Shown here: positions 43,021 through 51,746 of the stretch, in pieces | Numbering within the stretch: the stretch's first letter is position 1 | Layout of the letters: each line of letters begins with the position of its first letter | Assembly (NCBI GenBank): GCA_965260995.1 | Contig: CBDHCD010000001.1 | Span: forward strand, 248,001-312,000 | From: JBBROS01 sp965260995 | GTDB taxonomy: Bacteria; Pseudomonadota; Alphaproteobacteria; Acetobacterales; Acetobacteraceae | Direction of reading: 5' to 3' | Length of the DNA: 64,000 bases | Position numbers and translations under genes: made by a program | Notes under the pieces: generated by a model | Told to the model about the DNA's origin: nothing | The model's input: only the letters and a program-made list of their open reading frames with translations | The model's database searches: none

Positions 43021-43943
43021 CGGACACCGCCCCTGCGACGCGGACGCCCGCGGCGGAGGCCTGGGACGACGCGCCGCGGGCGCCATCGGAGCCGGGGCCG
43101 CCGGTGCTGGCGGTGGACGGCTTCGAGGGGCCGCTCGACTGGCTGGTGGAGCAGTCGCGGGCCGGCCGCATCGACCTCGCCCGGCTGTCGATCCTGGCGC
43201 TCGTCGAGGCGTTCGGGGCGGCGCTGGAGGCGGCGCTGGCGCGGCGGACCGGTGAGGACCCGTTCGACCTCGCCCGCTGGGCTGGCTGGACCACGATGGC
43301 GGCCCAGCTCACGCTGCTGCGCTCGCGGCTGCTGCGGCCTACCGAGACGGATGAGGCGCGACGAGGAGAAGACGATGCCGAGGCCTGGCGAGGCCGTGTG
43401 CTCGACCGGGCGGAGACGCTGCGCGCCGCGGACTGGCTGGAGCGGCGGCCCCGGCTCGGCCAAGAAGTGTTCGCGCGCGGCCAGGCGGAGCCCGGCGGGG
43501 CAGGGCAGGGGGGCGGGACGAGTGCCAACGTGGGTGAGAGCGCCGCCCCGGCCGAGGACGCCGACGTCACCGCCTTGTTCCGCGCCTGCCTCATCGCGCT
43601 GCGGCTGCCGCAACCGGTCGAGGCCTACCGGCCACGGCCCAGGGTCTGGGGCATGGGCGACGCCGTCGCCCACATCACCGAGCAACTCGGGGTGGTCCCG
43701 GACGGCAGCACGCTGGCGGTGTTCCTGCCCCCGGTCACGACGGGGGTGGCCGAGGCGAAGGACCCGGCCGAGCGGGACAAGCGAGCGCGCCTAGGCCTGG
43801 CCGCGACCTTCGTGGCCAGCCTCGAACTCGCCCGCCAAGGCGCGCTCGGCCTGGAGCAGGACACGGCCTGGGCCGACGTCCACCTGCGCCGGCCGGAGCA
43901 GGTATCGGCGGCGCTATCACCAGCTGCTGCGCGCAGCAGCTAA
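43017..43943 (+). CDS. scpA: ScpA-like segregation/condensation protein
   Basis: A 308-residue kleisin. The diagnostic N-terminus is VDGFEGPLDWLVEQSRAGRI followed by DLARLSILALVEAFGAALEA and the helical TMAAQLTLLRSRLLRPTET. A long low-complexity linker separates it from the C-terminal winged helix. Chromosomal ScpA bridges SMC heads with ScpB. Here no scpB follows, and the gene sits in an operon with a recombinase-like protein, so it is probably an accessory, plasmid-type paralogue. Confidence 0.8.
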   Translation: MTDTAPATRTPAAEAWDDAPRAPSEPGPPVLAVDGFEGPLDWLVEQSRAGRIDLARLSILALVEAFGAALEAALARRTGEDPFDLARWAGWTTMAAQLTLLRSRLLRPTETDEARRGEDDAEAWRGRVLDRAETLRAADWLERRPRLGQEVFARGQAEPGGAGQGGGTSANVGESAAPAEDADVTALFRACLIALRLPQPVEAYRPRPRVWGMGDAVAHITEQLGVVPDGSTLAVFLPPVTTGVAEAKDPAERDKRARLGLAATFVASLELARQGALGLEQDTAWADVHLRRPEQVSAALSPAAARSS

Positions 43944-44043
43944 CGAGCCGGGCCATCTCGATGACCGCTCCAGAGCGTCTGGCCCATCAGTGACACCGGC
44001 ATCGCTGATGGTGCCGGCTCAAGCAGGAGCTGACACACTTGAA

Positions 44044-44053
44044 CTAAGCTTAG
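44044..44053. promoter_or_regulatory. palindrome upstream of second vapBC
   Basis: CTAAGCTTAG, a perfect 10-bp palindrome 19 bp before the antitoxin start. It is a candidate autoregulatory operator, comparable in position to the palindrome of the first pair. Confidence 0.4.
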
Positions 44054-44072
44054 CCCGCTTGTAGAAGGCCAT

Positions 44073-44315
44073 ATGCTGACCATCAACATCCATGCGGCCA
44101 AAACACAGCTGTCTCGCCTCGTCGATCAAGCTGCGGCAGGCGAGGAGATCATCATCGCCCGGTCGGGCAAGCCGGTTGCCAGGCTGGTGCCGTTGGCCAA
44201 CGTCCCGATCGCGCCGCGGCGCGTGCTTGGCCGTCTCGCGGGCGAGCTGACCATTCCTGCTGCATTTGACAGCCCGTTGCCGAACGACGTCCTGGCCGGC
44301 TTCGAGGAACGTTGA
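44073..44315 (+). CDS. vapB: Phd/YefM-type antitoxin (second pair)
   Basis: An 80-residue antitoxin: MLTINIHAAKTQLSRLVDQA, then AGEEIIIARSGKPVARLVPL, and a C-terminal tail with FDSPLPNDVLAGFEER. It is similar to but clearly distinct from the antitoxin at 30364-30597. The stop overlaps the toxin start by one base. Confidence 0.9.
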   Translation: MLTINIHAAKTQLSRLVDQAAAGEEIIIARSGKPVARLVPLANVPIAPRRVLGRLAGELTIPAAFDSPLPNDVLAGFEER

Positions 44316-44704
44316 TGCGCCTGCTGCTCGACACGCACGTCCTGCTCTGGGCCGTGGCCGAGCCGACGCGACTGGATGCCAGCACGCGAGACCTGATTGA
44401 AGATGCGCGCAACGAGGTGCTGTTCAGTGCCGCCAGCATCTGGGAGGTCGCGATCAAGTCGGCGCTGGGCCGGGCCGATTTTCCGGTCCGGCCGAGCCAG
44501 GTTGCCCAGGCCGCTCGCGACACCGGCTTTTCGGAGTTGCCGGTCAGCGCCGATGCGGCTGCCCGGGTTGCGGATCTGCCGCCGCACCATCGTGATCCGT
44601 TCGACCGCTTGCTCGTCGTGCAAGCCATGGCCGAACCTATGCGGCTCTATACTGCCGATCCGCTGCTGCCGCCCTACTCCGATTTGGTGACGCTCATCGG
44701 CTGA
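44315..44704 (+). CDS. vapC: VapC-type PIN-domain toxin (second pair)
   Basis: A 129-residue PIN nuclease: MRLLLDTHVLLWAVAEPTRL with the first Asp, FSAASIWEVAIKSALGRADF with Glu, and HHRDPFDRLLVVQA plus LYTADPLLPPY for the remaining acidic residues. It starts at ATG 44315, overlapping the antitoxin stop. It belongs to the same PIN subgroup as the toxin at 29984-30367. Confidence 0.92.
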   Translation: MRLLLDTHVLLWAVAEPTRLDASTRDLIEDARNEVLFSAASIWEVAIKSALGRADFPVRPSQVAQAARDTGFSELPVSADAAARVADLPPHHRDPFDRLLVVQAMAEPMRLYTADPLLPPYSDLVTLIG

Positions 44705-44769
44705 ACGAGTCGGGCATCAATGCCGGTGATAGGCCGACCGCTTTCAGAACAGATGAACCAACCTTCGCA

Positions 44770-47094
44770 TCAGCGTCGCCCGGACGGGACCAGCCCGGCA
44801 TCCGAGCAGACTTGCTGGTCGTCGCCGCCGAACCAAGCGTCGAACAACAGACCGAGCTTGTCGAACGCCGATGCGTCCAGCCGGCCCCTGATGCCGCGGA
44901 ACGGCCCGTCGACGACCACGGGCACCGACACGGACGAGCCCGACAGCCGCGCCAATGGGTGCAGCCTCAGCGCAACCGTCTCGGCGCCGAGGTCCACCTC
45001 CCCGGCGCCATCGAGCTGGAGGAAGGTCGTGTCGAGCGCGATGGTCGGGAAGCGGCCCTTGCCGTGGCTGAAGCGACCAATAAGGCCCAGGCAGTGGATC
45101 GCCGTCTCGCCTTGGGCCGGCACGGCGATGTTCAGCTCCTTCAGCGCCGGGCCGGCGAGACCGATCATGGCCGAGTTCGTGAGGCTGCCGCCGATCATGG
45201 TCGCGGCGAACGGTCCGTCTAGCGTCGCGGCCAAGTCATGGGGGCTGCGCCCATGAGCTGTCAGCGTCGTCTCCACGCGAAAGGCCCCGGTCGTGCGCCC
45301 CGGCAGTCCGGCGGCGTCCGCGAGCAGCGCCAGCGGGACGGCGGCGCCACGCAGCGACAGCGTCACCGGCACGTTGCGCTTGGCGGCGTCGGCGCTCATC
45401 GTCGCCCGCAGCGGACCGCCGGGGAAGGCGAGCTGCGCCTGCGACACGTGCAGCCGGCCTTCCGACAAGGATATCGCGAGTCGCACGTCGCGCCAGGGCC
45501 GGTGCAGGAAGGTGACGGCTGCCGCGGCGAGCGACACATCCAGCGTTTTGCCCCGCAGCACCTCCCAGGGCAGCGACGTGTCCGGGATCATAGGGCCGCC
45601 GCCGCCCCCCTGCCGCGCCCCGCCACCCATGCCGTGCGTCAGGGCGTCGAGATCTAGCCGGGATGCCCGCAGGTCCGCCCGCACGTCGAGCATGCCTCGC
45701 AACTGCACCGTCGCGTTGCCCGACAGCTCACCCTCCCGGGCGGACAGGGTGGCACCATTCACGTCTGCGGTGGCGAGGTCGGCCGGCAGCTTCAACTGAC
45801 CGTCGAACGACAAGGCCGTGAGCGACGGCAAGCCAGGCGGCAGCGACGGCATCACCGGGCGCAGCGCGGCGAGCGACGGCAGCCGCAGCCCGACGCGAGC
45901 GTCCAGCCCGTCGAACCGGCCTGCGTCCAGCCCGAGCGTGCCCTTCACCATGCCGGACACGCCGGCCAGCCCCTCCTTCGTGCCCGGCCCACGCCCAGCC
46001 GCCGGCGCGCGCGCCATCATCTCGACACCGGTGCTGATCCGTCCGTCCAGTTGTTTCGGCACGGTGGCGCTGCCGTTGAACGCGAACGCCTGCCCGGCAT
46101 AGCTGCCGGCACCCTCCACTGACGCGTTGCCGCCCGCCTGTGGCAGCGCGACCTCGACCGGGCCGAGTATCAGGCCGGTGACTTGACCCTGCAAGTCGGC
46201 GCTCGCGAACCGCAGCCGGGTCTGCCCGACCACCGGCAGGCCACCGTTCAGCTCCGCGCTGACCAAGTGGGTGGTGAAGTCGAGTTCGTGCAACGGCGGC
46301 AGGCGCATGGGCGGCAGCAGGGCGCTGAGCTTTTCGAGCGCGGGGGCGGTGCCCTCCAGCTTCAGGTCGTAACGGCCGTCCAAGCTCATCGTCCCGGCTG
46401 CCGTCGCCTCGGTGCCGAAGGCGGCGAAGCGGAGCCGCGCGTCCCAAGGCTCGCGCACGCTCCCGGTGGGCCGGGCCGTCGCCCACAATCGGAACGGCTG
46501 GTAGTCGCTGTAGACGAGCACGCTGGCCAGATCGAGCGGCCCCCGCGCCGGCGCGTCGAGGTCGAGCGAGCGGATGCCGACGACGTGGGTCCGCAGCGGC
46601 AGGCGGATCGTCACCATGCCGTTCTGCACGTGCGCCGCTCGCACCCGCAGGCTCCAGTCCGGGTCCGCCTGTCCGGCCGCAGCCTTCGAGCCGCCCGCGT
46701 CCCTGTCGAACACCCAGTTCGGTTTGCTGCCCACCGTCTCGAACAGGATATTCGGACCGGTCAGTGCCAGGTTCGTGATCTCGATGCGTCGGCGCAGCAA
46801 GGACGGCAGCGAGAGCCGCGCCTCGATCCGCTCGGCATGGGCCATGTCGGCTCGGCTGCCACCGGGCACGTTGGCGAGCATCACGTCCGATACGACGATG
46901 ACGGGCCAGAGCGAGCGGCTGATCGATAGGTCGCCGCCGATCGACAGGGTCCGCCCGGTTGCCTGCTCCACCGCTGCCATGAGCTGCGGCTTGAAGTCGT
47001 TCGGGTTCACGACGGCGAGCCCGACGGCAGCGGCCAGCAACGGCAGGGCCAGAACAAACCCCAACCCCAACGCCCACCGCTTGCGTTTGCTCAC
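44770..47094 (-). CDS. AsmA family protein
   Basis: A 774-residue AsmA-type protein starting at GTG 47094. An N-terminal membrane anchor (WALGLGFVLALPLLAAAVGL) is followed by the AsmA signature VNPNDFKPQLMAAVEQATGR and LSIGGDLSISRSLWPVIVVS. A long beta-rich body leads to the conserved C-terminal DUF3971/AsmA_2-like region around LNIAVPAQGETAIHCLGLIG. Such proteins are inner-membrane-anchored, bridge-like lipid carriers affecting outer-membrane assembly. Its upstream DNA has been replaced by an integrase fragment and IS6, so its native promoter may be gone. Confidence 0.88.
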   Translation of the reverse strand: MSKRKRWALGLGFVLALPLLAAAVGLAVVNPNDFKPQLMAAVEQATGRTLSIGGDLSISRSLWPVIVVSDVMLANVPGGSRADMAHAERIEARLSLPSLLRRRIEITNLALTGPNILFETVGSKPNWVFDRDAGGSKAAAGQADPDWSLRVRAAHVQNGMVTIRLPLRTHVVGIRSLDLDAPARGPLDLASVLVYSDYQPFRLWATARPTGSVREPWDARLRFAAFGTEATAAGTMSLDGRYDLKLEGTAPALEKLSALLPPMRLPPLHELDFTTHLVSAELNGGLPVVGQTRLRFASADLQGQVTGLILGPVEVALPQAGGNASVEGAGSYAGQAFAFNGSATVPKQLDGRISTGVEMMARAPAAGRGPGTKEGLAGVSGMVKGTLGLDAGRFDGLDARVGLRLPSLAALRPVMPSLPPGLPSLTALSFDGQLKLPADLATADVNGATLSAREGELSGNATVQLRGMLDVRADLRASRLDLDALTHGMGGGARQGGGGGPMIPDTSLPWEVLRGKTLDVSLAAAAVTFLHRPWRDVRLAISLSEGRLHVSQAQLAFPGGPLRATMSADAAKRNVPVTLSLRGAAVPLALLADAAGLPGRTTGAFRVETTLTAHGRSPHDLAATLDGPFAATMIGGSLTNSAMIGLAGPALKELNIAVPAQGETAIHCLGLIGRFSHGKGRFPTIALDTTFLQLDGAGEVDLGAETVALRLHPLARLSGSSVSVPVVVDGPFRGIRGRLDASAFDKLGLLFDAWFGGDDQQVCSDAGLVPSGRR

Positions 47095-47132
47095 CGCACC
47101 GCCCCCTTCCGCCGCCGATCCCGCTTGGCAGG

Positions 47133-47332
47133 TTGATGTGGCGAGCACAAGCGGCAGCGAGACGCATATCAAGCGACGTCGCCGTCTACCTGTCGGCCCT
47201 GGCCGACCGGACGCTCGCGCCCGCCACCGTGGGCCGCGTCCTCGCCGCCATCGGCCACCACCACCGCCTCGCCGGCCTCGTCCCGCCGCACCGGGCCGAG
47301 GGCGGCCCCGTGGTCGCCGACGTGCTCGCCGG
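47133..47332 (+). pseudogene. tyrosine-recombinase N-terminal fragment
   Basis: A peptide SSDVAVYLSALADRTLAPAT followed by VGRVLAAIGHHHRLAGLVPP resembles the core-binding domain of integrases, including that of the degenerate recombinase at 41.5 kb (VCAYLDSLAG context). It is cut off by the IS6 terminus at 47333, and the upstream side is also broken. Confidence 0.6.
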
Positions 47333-48171
47333 GGCACCGTCAACTTGGCTGCCGAACGGCTTGCGAGACGCGGCTGAGCCAGGTAGGCGGGCGGGATGAC
47401 CACGCCTGCCTGCCCGAGCTATGCCGGCTACCGGTTCCCGGCTGAGATCATCAGCCACGCCGTTTGGCTCTACTTCCGTTTTCCGCTCAGCTTACGCATG
47501 GTGGACGAGCTGCTGGCCGCGCGCGGCATCCTTGTCAGCCACGAGACCGTGCGTCAGTGGGCGCTGAAGTTCGGGCAGGGCTTCACCAACCAGATCCGGC
47601 GCCGGCTGCCTGCCGCCGCAGACAAGTGGCACCTGGATGAGGTCGTGCTGACGATCTCTGGGGTAAAGCACTGGCTGTGGCGCGCGGTCGACCAGGACGG
47701 GATGGTTCTGGACATCCTGGTGCAGAGCCGGCGCGACATGCGGGCCGCCAAGCGCCTGCTCTGCAAGCTGCTGAAGCGGCAATGCCGGGCACCTCGTGTT
47801 CTGATCACCGACAAGCTGGCGAGCGACGGCGCGGCCAAACGCGCGGTGATGCCCGCCGTCGAGCACCGGAAGCACAAAGGCCTCAATAACCGGGCGGAAA
47901 ACTCGCACCAGCCTACGCGACGGCGGGAACGGCAGATGAAGCGCTTCAAGTCGGCCGGCCAGGCACAACGTTTCCTCACCGCCCACGACGGGATCAACAA
48001 CCTCTTCCACCTCCGCCGCCATCAACTGCCTGCTCCCCAGTATCGAGCCGCCCGGATGCAAGCCTTTCAGGTTTGGGCCGAGGTCACTGGCGTCGCCGCT
48101 TCGGCATAACCACGACCACGCTGTCCTGATCGCGCGCTATCGCGACCCCAGTCCGACAAGTTGACGGTTCC
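47333..48171 (+). mobile_element. IS6-family insertion sequence, copy 3 (839 bp)
   Basis: Starts GGCACCGTCAACTTG at 47333 and ends ACAAGTTGACGGTTCC at 48171, where the right terminal repeat carries one substitution (GGTTCC instead of GGTGCC). There is no target duplication (ctcgccgg / gggaggag). It is diverged from copies 1 and 2 at many silent positions, so it is an older or independently acquired subtype. Confidence 0.88.
47396..48109 (+). CDS. IS6-family transposase (copy 3)
   Basis: 237 residues, intact, with the same motif set as copy 1 (WHLDEVVLTISGVKHWLWRA, VLITDKLAS, NRAENSHQPTRRRER) and scattered substitutions such as Thr for Ala in GFTNQIRRRLPA. The DDE residues are all present. 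The mutated right terminal repeat may reduce its mobility. Confidence 0.93.
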   Translation: MTTPACPSYAGYRFPAEIISHAVWLYFRFPLSLRMVDELLAARGILVSHETVRQWALKFGQGFTNQIRRRLPAAADKWHLDEVVLTISGVKHWLWRAVDQDGMVLDILVQSRRDMRAAKRLLCKLLKRQCRAPRVLITDKLASDGAAKRAVMPAVEHRKHKGLNNRAENSHQPTRRRERQMKRFKSAGQAQRFLTAHDGINNLFHLRRHQLPAPQYRAARMQAFQVWAEVTGVAASA

Positions 48172-48602
48172 GGGAGGAGGAACGCGATGAGCAATGATCC
48201 GCTCGGCGTCTTCGACCGCTTGACTGGCAAAAGCGGCGATTCTCCAGGACAAGGCTTCGGCGTTTTGCCGGAGCAGCACGGCACGTCTCCGGCGGCTCGC
48301 GAACGATCATCGCGATGAGGCCTGGCTGCCTGGGCTGACGAGCCGCCGACGCGGGCACGATTGCCGCCATCAAGAACACGGGCGCGACCGTGATCCGCAT
48401 GAGGCGGCGACACATCAGCACGGGCATCACGATCTTACGGGCAACAGGTCCGACCCGCGCAATTTCCCGGCCCACCTTCGCCACACCTGCGTCGCCAGCG
48501 CAGCGATCAGCAAAGCGAGCGCAATGGTGGCGGGCGGCCAGAACAGGCCCATGCCGCCGCCGTCCCGACCGTTCCGCCGCTCCCCATCCCTTGCATCATC
48601 GC
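48172..48602 (-). other. degenerate region downstream of cueR
   Basis: 430 bp with no clean gene. On the minus strand a start MMQGMGSGG and, in another frame, GGMGLFWPPATIALALLIAA resemble a small SHOCT-type membrane protein broken by a frameshift. Further on, MRITVAPVFLMAAIVPASAA looks like a signal peptide whose gene is cut by IS6 copy 3. Both readings are tentative. Confidence 0.35.
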
Positions 48603-49097
48603 CTAACGTCGGCCGGGCGAAGAGGGTCGGTGGAGCGCCGTAGCGTTCAAAGACGCAGGATCCCGTGGCGGCTTGGTGCGACCACGATGCGCGGGACGGC
48701 CTAGCAAGGCAGTTTCAGCCAGATCATCAATGATGGGACACTCCGGTCGATCATCGCCCCGGCAATGCTTGGCAAGGTGCTCGAGAGCGCCCGCCATGGC
48801 CTCCAACTCGAGCTTCTTGCGATTCAGATCGGCCACCGTGGCCAACGCGATCCGCTTCACGTCCTGGCTGGATCGCGAACGGTCATGCCAAAGGGCGAGC
48901 AGTTCGCGGATGGCCGCGAGTGGGAACCCCAGGCCGCGCGCCCGATGAATGAAGCGCAGCATCTGCGCGGTGTCATCGCCGTAGGTCCGGTAGCCCGAGC
49001 CGCTGCGCTCAGCTTTCGGGATGAGGCTGATACGCTCGTAATAACGAATCATCTTCGCCGAGACGCCGGACGCCGTGGACGCCTCGCCGATGTTCAT
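48603..49097 (-). CDS. cueR: CueR-type MerR family copper regulator
   Basis: A 164-residue MerR regulator. The HTH is MNIGEASTASGVSAKMIRYY followed by ERISLIPKAERSGSGYRTYG, then a dimerisation helix. The metal loop has the CueR-type Cys-x7-Cys pair in KHCRGDDRPECPI, indicating Cu(I)/Ag(I) sensing. The C-terminus has about 35 extra residues. Its ATG overlaps the copA stop (4 bp), so regulator and pump are co-transcribed. It should activate the two 19-bp-spacer promoters near 51.6 kb. Confidence 0.92.
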   Translation of the reverse strand: MNIGEASTASGVSAKMIRYYERISLIPKAERSGSGYRTYGDDTAQMLRFIHRARGLGFPLAAIRELLALWHDRSRSSQDVKRIALATVADLNRKKLELEAMAGALEHLAKHCRGDDRPECPIIDDLAETALLGRPAHRGRTKPPRDPASLNATALHRPSSPGRR

Positions 49098-51550
49098 CGC
49101 CCGCCCTCCTGTGGCCGCCAGCGCCGCAGCAGCAAGGCGTTCGATACCACGCTGACGCTGCTCAGCGCCATGGCCGCCCCGGCCACGACCGGGCTGAGCA
49201 GGCCGAGGGCGGCGAGCGGGACGCCGACCACGTTGTAGGCGAAAGCCCAGAACAAGCCTTGCCTGATCTTGGCGTAGGTGCGCCGCGACACGTCGAGCGC
49301 GCCCGCGACCAGCAACGGGTCGCCGCGCATCAGCGTGATGCCGGCGGCGCTCATCGCCACGTCGGCGCCCGTCGCCATGGCGACGCCCACGTCGGCGGCC
49401 GCGAGCGCCGGCGCGTCGTTGATGCCGTCGCCGACCATGGCGACGACGCCCTCGCCGCGCAGGCGGGCGACGGCCTCGGCCTTGCCGTCGGGCAGCGCCT
49501 CGGCCACCACCTCGTCGATGCCGAGTGATCGCGCCACCGCGTTCGCGGCGCCTTGGCCGTCACCGGTCAGCATGACTGTCCGCAGACCCCGTTTCTGGAG
49601 CCGGCCGACCGCGTCCCGCGCCGACGGCTTCACCGCATCGCCGAACGCAACCAGCCCGAGAGTGCGCCGCCCGGGGGCCACCTCGCCCAGCCACGACACC
49701 GTGCGCCCGGACGCCGCCAACGCCTCCGCCTGCTGGGCGAGAGCGCCCATTGCCAAGCCGTTCTCCGCCAGCAGCCGCTGGCTGCCCATGATCAGTTCCC
49801 GTCCGTCGCTGGTCGCCGAGACGCCCCGCCCGGCTAGCGCCCGGAACGCCGTCGCCGGCGGCGCGCTCACGCCTTCCGCCTCGGCCCGGCGGCGGACCGC
49901 GGCGGCCAGCGGGTGCTCGCTGCCGGCCTGCATCGAGGCGGCCAGGCGCAGCACCTCCCCGACGTCCACGCCTGGTGCCGCCACGATGTTCCTCACCTCG
50001 GGGCGGCCTTCGGTCAGGGTGCCCGTCTTGTCGAAGGCGATGGTCGTCACCGCGTGCGCCCGTTCCAGCGCCTCGGCGTCCTTGATCAGTATGCCGTGCC
50101 GGGCCGCGGCGCCGGTGCCGACCATGATGGCGGTCGGCGTCGCCAAGCCGAGCGCGCAGGGACAGGCGATGACCATGACCGCGACCGCGTTCAACAGGGC
50201 TTGCACCGGATCGCCGCTCACCGCCCACCAGACGACGAAGGTCAGCAGCGCGATGCCGAGCACGACCGGCACGAACACCGCGCTTACCTTGTCCACCAGG
50301 CGCTGGATCGGCGCTTTGGACGCCTGCGCGCCCTCGACCAGGCGCACGATGCGGGCCAACGTCGTCTCGGCGCCGATCGCGGTCGTCTCGATGGCCAGCA
50401 GCCCGTCGGCGTTGATCGAGCCGCCCGTCACCTTGCTGCCCGCCGCCTTCTCCACCGGCAGGCTCTCGCCGGTCAACATGCTCTCATCGACGCTGCCGGC
50501 GCCCTCGGCCACTTGGCCGTCGACCGGCACTCGTTCGCCGGGCCGCACGATGACGGTGTCGCCGACCGCGACCTCGGACAACGGCACCTCGCGCTCGGCC
50601 CCGTCCCGGCGCACGCGGGCGGTGTCGGGGCGGAGCCGCATCAGCGCGTGGATAGCGGCCGCGGTCTGGCCCTTCGCGCGGGCTTCCAGCCACTTGCCCA
50701 GCAGGATGAACGTGACGATCAGCGCCGAACTTTCGAAGTAGAGCGCCGGCTCGCGCCCGGCCGGCGCGGCCAGGAGCTCATAGACGCTCAAGCCCCAGGC
50801 CGCCGACGTGCCCAGCGCCACCAGCAGGTCCATATTGCCCGCCCCGGCCCGCACGGCTCTCCAACCGGCGGCGTAGAAGCGCCAGCCCAGCCAGAACTGC
50901 ACCGGGGTCGCCAGCGCGAACTGCGCCCACCCCGGCAGCATCCAAGGCAAACCGGTGAAATGCGCGAGCATGCCGAGCAACAGCGGGGCCGAGAGCGCGG
51001 CGGCGATGATGACGTGCGTGAGCTCGCGGCGGCGGCGCGACGCTTGGCCGCCCGCCTCGTCGTTGCCGGCCTGCGACACTGGGCTGGCCTCGTATCCGGC
51101 CTCGCGCACGGCGGCGGCGAGCCGCTCCACGCCCGTCCCGGCCGCGGCCGTCACCCGGGCGCGCTCCGTCGCCAGGTTCACCTCCGCGGCCACGACGCCT
51201 GGCGCCTTCTTGAGCGCCCGCTCGACGCGGCCGACGCAGGACGCGCAGGTCATGCCGGTCACGGTCAGGTCGATCGTCCGCGTCGCGGCCGTGTAGCCGG
51301 CGTCGCTCACGGCGCCGATCAAGGCGGCGGCGGTATCAGGCTGGCCGTCGTAAGCGATCCGCGCCCGTTCGGTGGCCAGGTTGACGGACACCTCGGACAC
51401 GCCCGGCACCCTCTTGATCGCGCGCTCGACGCGGCCGACGCAGGACGCGCAGGTCATCCCCTCGATGCCGAAATCCAACTCGGGCGCGCTGCCTCGGCGA
51501 GTCGTCCCGCCCGTGCCTGCAACGGGCGCCTCCGCGACGATCGTGCCCAT
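49094..51550 (-). CDS. copA: copper-translocating P1B-type ATPase CopA
   Basis: An 818-residue Cu(I) exporter. Two N-terminal HMA domains with GMTCASC motifs (Cys34/37 and Cys102/105) are followed by eight membrane segments. The metal-binding CPC is in VIACPCALGLATP, the phosphorylation site in AFDKTGTLTEG, and the TGES-type loop is LTGESLP. The ATP-binding HP motif is in GSEHPLAA, and the hinge is VGDGINDAPAL. Start ATG 51550 follows AAGGGGA; ten further codons upstream are possible. It is transcribed with cueR and divergent from copZ. Confidence 0.95.
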   Translation of the reverse strand: MGTIVAEAPVAGTGGTTRRGSAPELDFGIEGMTCASCVGRVERAIKRVPGVSEVSVNLATERARIAYDGQPDTAAALIGAVSDAGYTAATRTIDLTVTGMTCASCVGRVERALKKAPGVVAAEVNLATERARVTAAAGTGVERLAAAVREAGYEASPVSQAGNDEAGGQASRRRRELTHVIIAAALSAPLLLGMLAHFTGLPWMLPGWAQFALATPVQFWLGWRFYAAGWRAVRAGAGNMDLLVALGTSAAWGLSVYELLAAPAGREPALYFESSALIVTFILLGKWLEARAKGQTAAAIHALMRLRPDTARVRRDGAEREVPLSEVAVGDTVIVRPGERVPVDGQVAEGAGSVDESMLTGESLPVEKAAGSKVTGGSINADGLLAIETTAIGAETTLARIVRLVEGAQASKAPIQRLVDKVSAVFVPVVLGIALLTFVVWWAVSGDPVQALLNAVAVMVIACPCALGLATPTAIMVGTGAAARHGILIKDAEALERAHAVTTIAFDKTGTLTEGRPEVRNIVAAPGVDVGEVLRLAASMQAGSEHPLAAAVRRRAEAEGVSAPPATAFRALAGRGVSATSDGRELIMGSQRLLAENGLAMGALAQQAEALAASGRTVSWLGEVAPGRRTLGLVAFGDAVKPSARDAVGRLQKRGLRTVMLTGDGQGAANAVARSLGIDEVVAEALPDGKAEAVARLRGEGVVAMVGDGINDAPALAAADVGVAMATGADVAMSAAGITLMRGDPLLVAGALDVSRRTYAKIRQGLFWAFAYNVVGVPLAALGLLSPVVAGAAMALSSVSVVSNALLLRRWRPQEGGR

Positions 51551-51583
51551 CTTCGTCCCCTTCACCGCCCTGCGTTCCACCGT

Positions 51584-51614
51584 GAGATAGGAGTTGCCAA
51601 CGTGGGAAGGTCAA
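51584..51614 (-). promoter_or_regulatory. CueR-type promoter of copA
   Basis: On the minus strand, TTGACC (51614-51609) and TATCTC (51589-51584) are separated by 19 bp, the elongated spacer diagnostic of MerR/CueR-activated promoters. The spacer starts with the CueR half-site TTCCCA (as in ACCTTCC). It drives copA-cueR. Confidence 0.7.
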
Positions 51615-51686
51615 GTGCCCGCCGGCCACGCGCCCGCGGTCAGGATCACGTTCGCCGGAACAGTCGCACGCAGTCGTGGCCCATGC

Positions 51687-51717
51687 TTGACCTTCCAAGC
51701 TGGGAAGCAATCAGGTG
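51687..51717 (+). promoter_or_regulatory. CueR-type promoter of copZ
   Basis: TTGACC at 51687-51692 is followed by the dyad CTTCCAAGCTGGGAAG, the expected CueR operator. The position 19 bp further (CAGGTG) is a poor -10 hexamer, so this promoter should depend strongly on the activator. It reads toward the small copper chaperone gene. Confidence 0.6.
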
Positions 51718-51746
51718 CAGGCTTCGAGCAAGATCAGGAGCGAACA

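Noticed and set aside
43984..44011. Inverted repeat CCATCAG...CTGATGG after scpA
   Set aside because: Could be a weak terminator, but the 14-bp loop and lack of a T-run make the call unsafe.
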